Notes under the pieces: model-generated | Database searches by the model: none | What the model was told of the DNA's origin: nothing | Seen by the model: the letters and a program-made list of their open reading frames with translations, nothing else | Shown here: positions 6,137-9,957 of the stretch, one piece after another | How positions within the stretch are numbered: the stretch's first letter is position 1 | How the letters are laid out: each line of letters opens with the position of its first letter | NCBI GenBank assembly: GCA_947644185.1 | Contig: CANRZC010000063.1 | Coordinates: 1-9,957, forward strand | Direction of reading: 5' to 3' | From: an uncultured Acetatifactor sp. | GTDB taxonomy: Bacteria > Bacillota > Clostridia > Lachnospirales > Lachnospiraceae | Length of the DNA: 9,957 nt | Position numbers and translations under genes: made by a program

Positions 6137-7087
6137 ATGGAGATAACCCTTGAGACAATCGACAATCTAATGGCAGACTGTACCCTCTGTCCCCGTAAGT
6201 GCCATTGCAATCGCAGGGCAGGAAAAATCGGTTTCTGCGGCCAGGGCGCAGAGGTCACAGCAGCCAGAGCAGCCCTGCATTTCTGGGAAGAACCCTGTAT
6301 TTGCGACAGCCGTGGATCCGGTGCGGTGTTTTTCTCCGGCTGCAATCTGCAATGTGTCTTCTGCCAAAATCACGAGATTGCCCTGGGGAAAGGTGGTAGC
6401 GTCCTGTCTCTGGAACGGCTGTCACAGATTTTCCTGGAGCTACAAGACAAGGGGGCTGTCAATATCAACCTGGTCACGGCCGGGCATTTTCTTCCTCAGA
6501 TTTGCTATGCCCTGGCCACTGCCAAAAGGGAAGGTCTCTCCATCCCTGTGGTGTACAATAGTTCCGGGTATGAAGAAGTCTCTTCCCTGTACATGCTGGA
6601 AGGTTTGGTGGATATCTATCTGCCTGATTTAAAATACTATTCTCCCAGGATTTCCTCCCTGTATTCTCATGCGCCTGATTATTTTGAAAAAGCCACAGCC
6701 GCAATTGCAGAGATGTTTCGTCAGGTTGGCAAGCCTGTCCTGTGCCCGGACAGCCAGTTAATGGGTAAGGGTGTTATTGTACGCCATCTGCTGCTACCCG
6801 GCCAAGTGGGAGAGGCAAAGCGGATACTGCGATATCTCCATGACACCTACGGAAATGACATATATGTCAGTATCATGAATCAGTATACGCCAATGGCCCG
6901 TTTGCAGCAGCACGAAAGCTTTGCCCATTCCCCATTATCCCGCCCAGTGACACAGGAGGAATACAGGCGAGTGCTGGATTTTGCTGCCAAAATTGGCATT
7001 GAAAAGGGCTATATCCAGGAAGGAGGCACAGCTGCGGAAAGCTTTATTCCGGCCTTTGACGGAGAGGGACTTTCACCTCAAATCTGA
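6137..7087 (+). CDS. Radical SAM protein, PflX type (pyruvate formate-lyase activating enzyme-like)
   Basis: 316 residues from the ATG at 6137, which has AGGGAG eight bases upstream. The longer open frame from 6056 runs through the SRP RNA and is rejected. The core has the radical SAM cluster motif CNLQCVFC (C69, C73, C76), which holds the 4Fe-4S cluster that splits S-adenosylmethionine. An N-terminal Cys cluster (C15, C18, C22, C24, C34; pattern CTLCPRKCHC...GFCG) is typical of the PflX-like group (COG1313 by recollection) and differs from true PflA, which lacks it. Other family features include LVTAGHF (about 138-144), YNSSGYE and LPDLKYY. The target is unknown; no glycyl radical enzyme is in the window, so the activase label is a family name and not a shown function. 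Its 3' end overlaps the convergent DUF6128-type gene by ten bases. Confidence 0.9.
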   Translation: MEITLETIDNLMADCTLCPRKCHCNRRAGKIGFCGQGAEVTAARAALHFWEEPCICDSRGSGAVFFSGCNLQCVFCQNHEIALGKGGSVLSLERLSQIFLELQDKGAVNINLVTAGHFLPQICYALATAKREGLSIPVVYNSSGYEEVSSLYMLEGLVDIYLPDLKYYSPRISSLYSHAPDYFEKATAAIAEMFRQVGKPVLCPDSQLMGKGVIVRHLLLPGQVGEAKRILRYLHDTYGNDIYVSIMNQYTPMARLQQHESFAHSPLSRPVTQEEYRRVLDFAAKIGIEKGYIQEGGTAAESFIPAFDGEGLSPQI

Positions 7088-8475
7088 GTCCGCATCATGT
7101 AGTACCCAAAGTCTCCAGCCTGGGCAGGTTCTTCAGCGCACTCAAAGCTCTCAAAGCCAAACATAATAGCCACCTGCTTTTCTCTTTCGTAAAAATTCCC
7201 CGGCACCCCTATATAATAGAAATATTCTCCCCTCCGTTCCACCCTGGCCAAAAGCAGATGATGATAGTTGTAATAACCATGAAGCAGAAAGCTATTGTTC
7301 ACAGCTTTGTAAGAGGGCTCTGGAAACAGCACAAAATCCGAAGGGCGGATGGAAAGATACTCTCTTGCATCCTGGAACGGGCGAATGTGAGGGTAGATAG
7401 CCCAGAGCTGAGCCCATTTATCCTCCATGGGCTTCGCTGGCATGGACTTTCTCTCCGGCTCATCCGGCTTCTTCTCTGCAGGCTCCTGGCTATTGCTTCC
7501 GCTCTGGTGTCTGTCACTCTTTATGTCTTTATACACCCTGCTCGCTTTCTCGGACCTCCATTCAAGCTTCCCACTATCTGCCATAGTCCTGCTCCTTCCT
7601 CCTGCCTGCTCCTCCCTCACCTCCATGCTGCTTTCCTGCAATTCAGCTTTGCTATCTCCAAAGGGCCTTTCTTCCTTGGGGTTGTCTGCGCTATGCACTT
7701 CCTCCCTGGAGTCTTTTCTCTGCTCCCGCTGATTTCTCGATGTAACTATCACATCTACAAAGTTCTCCCCTGATAGCGCTTTTGCTGGCCAAACTTCTTT
7801 CATGGCCGCTTCATCCCTCCTGGCAATCTCCTTCTCTGGAATTCCATCTTTTGTATCCTTCTGGACAGTCTCCTGTCCCCGAATATCCTCCTCCAAATGA
7901 TATATCCCATTTTCCTGCCAGGCTGCTGTCTCTGCTACAGTTTCTGCCACTGCCTGCTCTGCTCCTGCATGTTCCGCCGCTATGCCTGCTTCCTCCTCCA
8001 TGGCTGCCCTCTTCCCATTGGCAGCGGTCTTCCCTACAGCCAGACTCTTCCCATCCTCCATTTCCCCATCTGCTACCATTTTGTCTACAGTTTTATTGCC
8101 AGCAGACACTTTCTTCTCCCCTAGTCTGGCTTCTTCCCACCTGCCAGAGATTTCCCTGCCTGCCCCTAACGAAATACGGACTCCGCAAAGCTCCCCATAA
8201 TCAATCCCCGTACCACCAATATTCTCTAGCCTCTGCCACTTTTGCCTGTATTGACCTCTGCCGGATACAATCTCTATTTTCCCAACGCTTCCCTCCCGGT
8301 CCCTGCTGCACAGTAGCAGTTCTCTTGTAAAGGTATCTGTGTGGTGTAGACCGGCTATGGACAGCTCCACCTGTAGCTTTCCATCCCGTACTTCCAGTTT
8401 TACAAAGCCTCCTCCTTTGACACGCACTCCCTTTTCCAGGTAATCTAAGTATTTGACTTTCTTCTCATATAACAT
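7078..8475 (-). CDS. Lachnospiraceae-type protein of unknown function with DUF6128-like C-terminal domain
   Basis: 465 residues; function not known. The N-terminal part (about 1-116) is a compact, beta-rich segment (KVKYLDYLEKG...GYVKLEV-like). The middle (about 117-350) is a low-complexity, highly charged linker rich in A, E, K, G and S, probably disordered. The last 115 residues (about 352-465) look strongly conserved and aromatic: WAQLWAIYPHIRPF, REYLSIRPSDFVLFP, NNSFLLHGYYNYHHLLL, YYIGVPGNFYEREKQ and MFGFESF. I recall this tail as DUF6128, but could not check. No signal peptide, membrane segment or catalytic motif is seen. A longer in-frame start at 8538 exists, but the ATG at 8475 has AGGGGG seven bases upstream. 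That Shine-Dalgarno is inside a terminator-like hairpin, suggesting controlled expression. Confidence 0.78.
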   Translation of the reverse strand: MLYEKKVKYLDYLEKGVRVKGGGFVKLEVRDGKLQVELSIAGLHHTDTFTRELLLCSRDREGSVGKIEIVSGRGQYRQKWQRLENIGGTGIDYGELCGVRISLGAGREISGRWEEARLGEKKVSAGNKTVDKMVADGEMEDGKSLAVGKTAANGKRAAMEEEAGIAAEHAGAEQAVAETVAETAAWQENGIYHLEEDIRGQETVQKDTKDGIPEKEIARRDEAAMKEVWPAKALSGENFVDVIVTSRNQREQRKDSREEVHSADNPKEERPFGDSKAELQESSMEVREEQAGGRSRTMADSGKLEWRSEKASRVYKDIKSDRHQSGSNSQEPAEKKPDEPERKSMPAKPMEDKWAQLWAIYPHIRPFQDAREYLSIRPSDFVLFPEPSYKAVNNSFLLHGYYNYHHLLLARVERRGEYFYYIGVPGNFYEREKQVAIMFGFESFECAEEPAQAGDFGYYMMRTQI

Positions 8476-8529
8476 AAAAAATCCCCCTGAATCTATTGAT
8501 GATCTCTTCCATCTAATATATTCAGGGGG
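8476..8529 (-). promoter_or_regulatory. Terminator-like hairpin that contains the Shine-Dalgarno of the DUF6128-type gene
   Basis: On the minus strand CCCCCTGAAT (8529-8520) pairs perfectly with ATTCAGGGGG (8492-8483); after one mismatch, four more pairs form (8518-8515 with 8497-8494), leaving a 17-base loop. The 3' arm holds the AGGGGG Shine-Dalgarno (8488-8483). It is followed by A and six T (8482-8476), and then at once by the ATG at 8475. The hairpin can act as an intrinsic terminator after the upstream regulator gene, and in any readthrough RNA it would hide the ribosome binding site. Confidence 0.65.
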
Positions 8530-8575
8530 TTGTCTCACTTATTCCTTGTTGGACAAATCCAAAGTATTTCAATTG

Positions 8576-9664
8576 TCAATAATCAATACTGTCCAGGTAT
8601 TTCATATAATTTACCACCATCAGTGCAATTTTAAATGTCAAGGCATCATCAAAATTACGCAAATCCAGTCCCATGCTCTTCTGTAGCTTCTCAATGCGGT
8701 AAACAAGTGTATTCCGGTGCACAAACAGCTGCCTGGAGGTCTCTGATACATTCAGGTTGTTCTCAAAGAATTTGTTGATAGTAGTAAGGGTCTCATCATC
8801 CAGATCATAGGGCACATTATCTCCGAAAATCTCATCGATAAAAATCCTGCACAGATTCACCGGCAACTGATAAATCAAGCGTCCGATTCCCAAAGTATTA
8901 TATGCTACTACATTCTTCTCCGCATAGAATATTTTGCCCACATCCAATGCCATCTTTGCTTCCTTGTAGGACTTTGACACATCCTTCAGCTCCTGAACCA
9001 CTGTGCCAATGGCTACCTTTACATTCAGCATAGCCTCTGCATTCATCATGCCCACAATCACATCTGCAATCTCTAACAATGTGTCGTTTGTATAATCCGG
9101 CTCCAAGGCCTTGATCAGGATAATGCTTCTCTCGTCCACTGCTGTAATATAATCTCCTGCATGGCTGGAAAACATCCCCTTCAAAAGTTCCATGACAACG
9201 CCGTCTTTCTCCAGCCTGGTCTCCACCAGGAACACTGCTCTGGGCACTGCCACCTCCACATGAAGCTTTTTCGCTCTGTTATAGATATCCACCAACAGCA
9301 AATTGTCCAGCAAAAGATTCTGGAAGAAATTGTTCCTGTCAAATCTCTCCTTGTAGGCAATGATCAGGTTTTGTAGCTGACAAACCGCAATCTTGCCTAT
9401 CATATAGATATCCTCGCTGGAACCCTTTGCCACTAAAATATACAGAAGCTCTCCTTCATCCATAATCTTCAGCAAATGATGGACACCAATTACCTGGCTG
9501 TCTGCAGGGGAATATGCGAATCCGCTGATCAGATCTGCTGTTATGTCAAGTTGTGTGGTCGTGGAGGCAACCGGTGTGCCCGATAAATCATAGACACATA
9601 AATCTACTTTTGTGATAGCCTTCAGTTCGTCTATACTGGTCTGAATTGTCTGACTTGAAATCAT
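8576..9664 (-). CDS. CdaR/PucR-type transcriptional regulator with C-terminal helix-turn-helix
   Basis: 362 residues from the ATG at 9664, which has GGGAG five bases before it; an in-frame TTG (9700) and ATG (9676) upstream have worse spacing. Residues about 1-110 form a sensor-like N-domain (starting MISSQTIQTSIDELKAITKV). About 130-260 resemble the degenerate GGDEF-like domain of CdaR proteins (AVFLVETRLE, YKEAKMALDVGK). About 290-355 are the PucR/CdaR HTH: NVSETSRQLFVHRNTLVYRIEKL followed by a DALTFKIAL helix. Family members sense sugar acids, purine breakdown products or other small molecules and control uptake or catabolic genes. The upstream neighbour on the same strand is a MalK-type ABC ATPase, so control of carbohydrate uptake is a fair guess; the ligand is unknown. 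A strong terminator separates it from that gene, so it should have its own promoter in the short gap, but none stands out. Confidence 0.9.
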   Translation of the reverse strand: MISSQTIQTSIDELKAITKVDLCVYDLSGTPVASTTTQLDITADLISGFAYSPADSQVIGVHHLLKIMDEGELLYILVAKGSSEDIYMIGKIAVCQLQNLIIAYKERFDRNNFFQNLLLDNLLLVDIYNRAKKLHVEVAVPRAVFLVETRLEKDGVVMELLKGMFSSHAGDYITAVDERSIILIKALEPDYTNDTLLEIADVIVGMMNAEAMLNVKVAIGTVVQELKDVSKSYKEAKMALDVGKIFYAEKNVVAYNTLGIGRLIYQLPVNLCRIFIDEIFGDNVPYDLDDETLTTINKFFENNLNVSETSRQLFVHRNTLVYRIEKLQKSMGLDLRNFDDALTFKIALMVVNYMKYLDSIDY

Positions 9665-9724
9665 TTTATCTCCCATCTGCCCCTTTAGCGGTCGCACCAA
9701 TCAGGCTTATATTCTTTTTTTAAG

Positions 9725-9751
9725 AAAAAAAGGGTGCCGTTGCCGACACCC
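9725..9751 (-). terminator. Strong intrinsic terminator after the ABC ATPase gene
   Basis: On the minus strand GGGTGTCG (9751-9744), a GCAA tetraloop and CGGCACCC (9739-9732) form an 8-bp stem with one U-G pair. Seven T follow (9731-9725). It lies 16 bases past the ABC ATPase stop codon. Confidence 0.92.
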
Positions 9752-9767
9752 CCTTATGTTTCTCATA

Positions 9768-9957
9768 CTAGTTCGTGATAATCTGCTCGGTCTCCTTATC
9801 GAATACATGAATCTTCTCGATGTCGAACGCGAACTTAATCTTGTCGCCAGGTCTGGATGTAGTATTAGGAGCTACCCTTGCAGTAATCGGGAACTCTTCC
9901 AAATCAAAGTACAGATAAACTTCTGCACCCAGCAGCTCGTATACTCTGACGGAGGAC
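9768..9957 (-). CDS. ABC transporter ATP-binding protein, MalK/MsmX/UgpC type (C-terminal fragment at window edge)
   Basis: Only the last 62 codons are in the window; the N-terminal nucleotide-binding domain lies beyond the right edge. The translated tail contains VRVYELLGAEVYLYFDLEEF, then ITARVAPNTTSRPGDKIKFA, and ends KIHVFDKETEQIITN. This matches the C-terminal TOBE-type regulatory domain of ATPases that energise carbohydrate ABC importers. Such proteins often serve several sugar transporters and are encoded apart from the permeases, which would fit the regulator-only neighbourhood seen here. The stop is TAG at 9770-9768, followed by a strong terminator. The exact subtype cannot be fixed from the tail. 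Confidence 0.87.
   Translation of the reverse strand, partial: SSVRVYELLGAEVYLYFDLEEFPITARVAPNTTSRPGDKIKFAFDIEKIHVFDKETEQIITN

Noticed and set aside
7782..8330. Plus-strand open frame antisense to the DUF6128-type linker
   Set aside because: Pro/Ser/Leu-rich shadow of a low-complexity Glu/Ala/Lys linker; no start signal.
5928..9637. Exact 15-base match CAGTTCGTCTATACT at 5928-5942 (ffs promoter) and 9623-9637 (inside the regulator gene)
   Set aside because: A single match of this length can arise by chance in 10 kb; the second copy encodes conserved regulator residues and lacks a -35 box.

Overview
The window looks like a chromosomal segment from a gut-type Clostridia bacterium, most likely family Lachnospiraceae. 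The reasons are moderate base composition, strong AGGAG-type ribosome binding sites, a small SRP RNA with a consensus sigma-A promoter, and several proteins typical of that family: a MutS2-like protein without an Smr domain, an unknown protein I recall as DUF6128-type, and a CdaR/PucR-type regulator beside a MalK-type ABC ATPase. The family assignment is inference; no ribosomal RNA gene is present.

Layout. A 5'-truncated UbiA-family prenyltransferase (2-643, +) converges on a minus-strand block. Read in its own direction this block runs: SGNH/GDSL hydrolase (5811-5158), flavin-reductase-like protein (5108-4608), PlsC-type acyltransferase with a zinc ribbon (4517-3228), a 542-base hairpin-rich gap, and the MutS2-like ATPase (2685-676). 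A consensus promoter at 5914-5942 drives the SRP RNA gene ffs (about 5949-6110, +). It is followed by a PflX-type radical SAM protein (6137-7087, +), which overlaps tail to tail by 10 bases with the DUF6128-type gene (8475-7078, -). Upstream of that gene lie a CdaR-like transcriptional regulator (9664-8576, -), a strong terminator, and the C-terminus of an ABC sugar-import ATPase (9957-9768, -, cut by the window edge).

How the genes fit together. This is mostly a housekeeping and lineage-specific region, not a mobile island: I see no transposase, integrase, CRISPR array, tRNA or phage gene. The SGNH hydrolase, flavin reductase and acyltransferase are close enough to be co-transcribed but have no obvious shared pathway. 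The regulator and the ABC ATPase are a plausible sugar-uptake pair.

The most unusual signals are in non-coding DNA. They are (1) three tandem ATGAGRGGC repeats forming a chain of ATGA-overlapping mini-ORFs that ends on the plsC start codon; (2) a terminator-shaped hairpin whose 3' arm is the Shine-Dalgarno of the DUF6128-type gene; (3) a structure-rich gap before mutS2, with a duplicated terminator arm and a composite palindrome bounded by 9-bp direct repeats. No clearly new multi-gene system was found.
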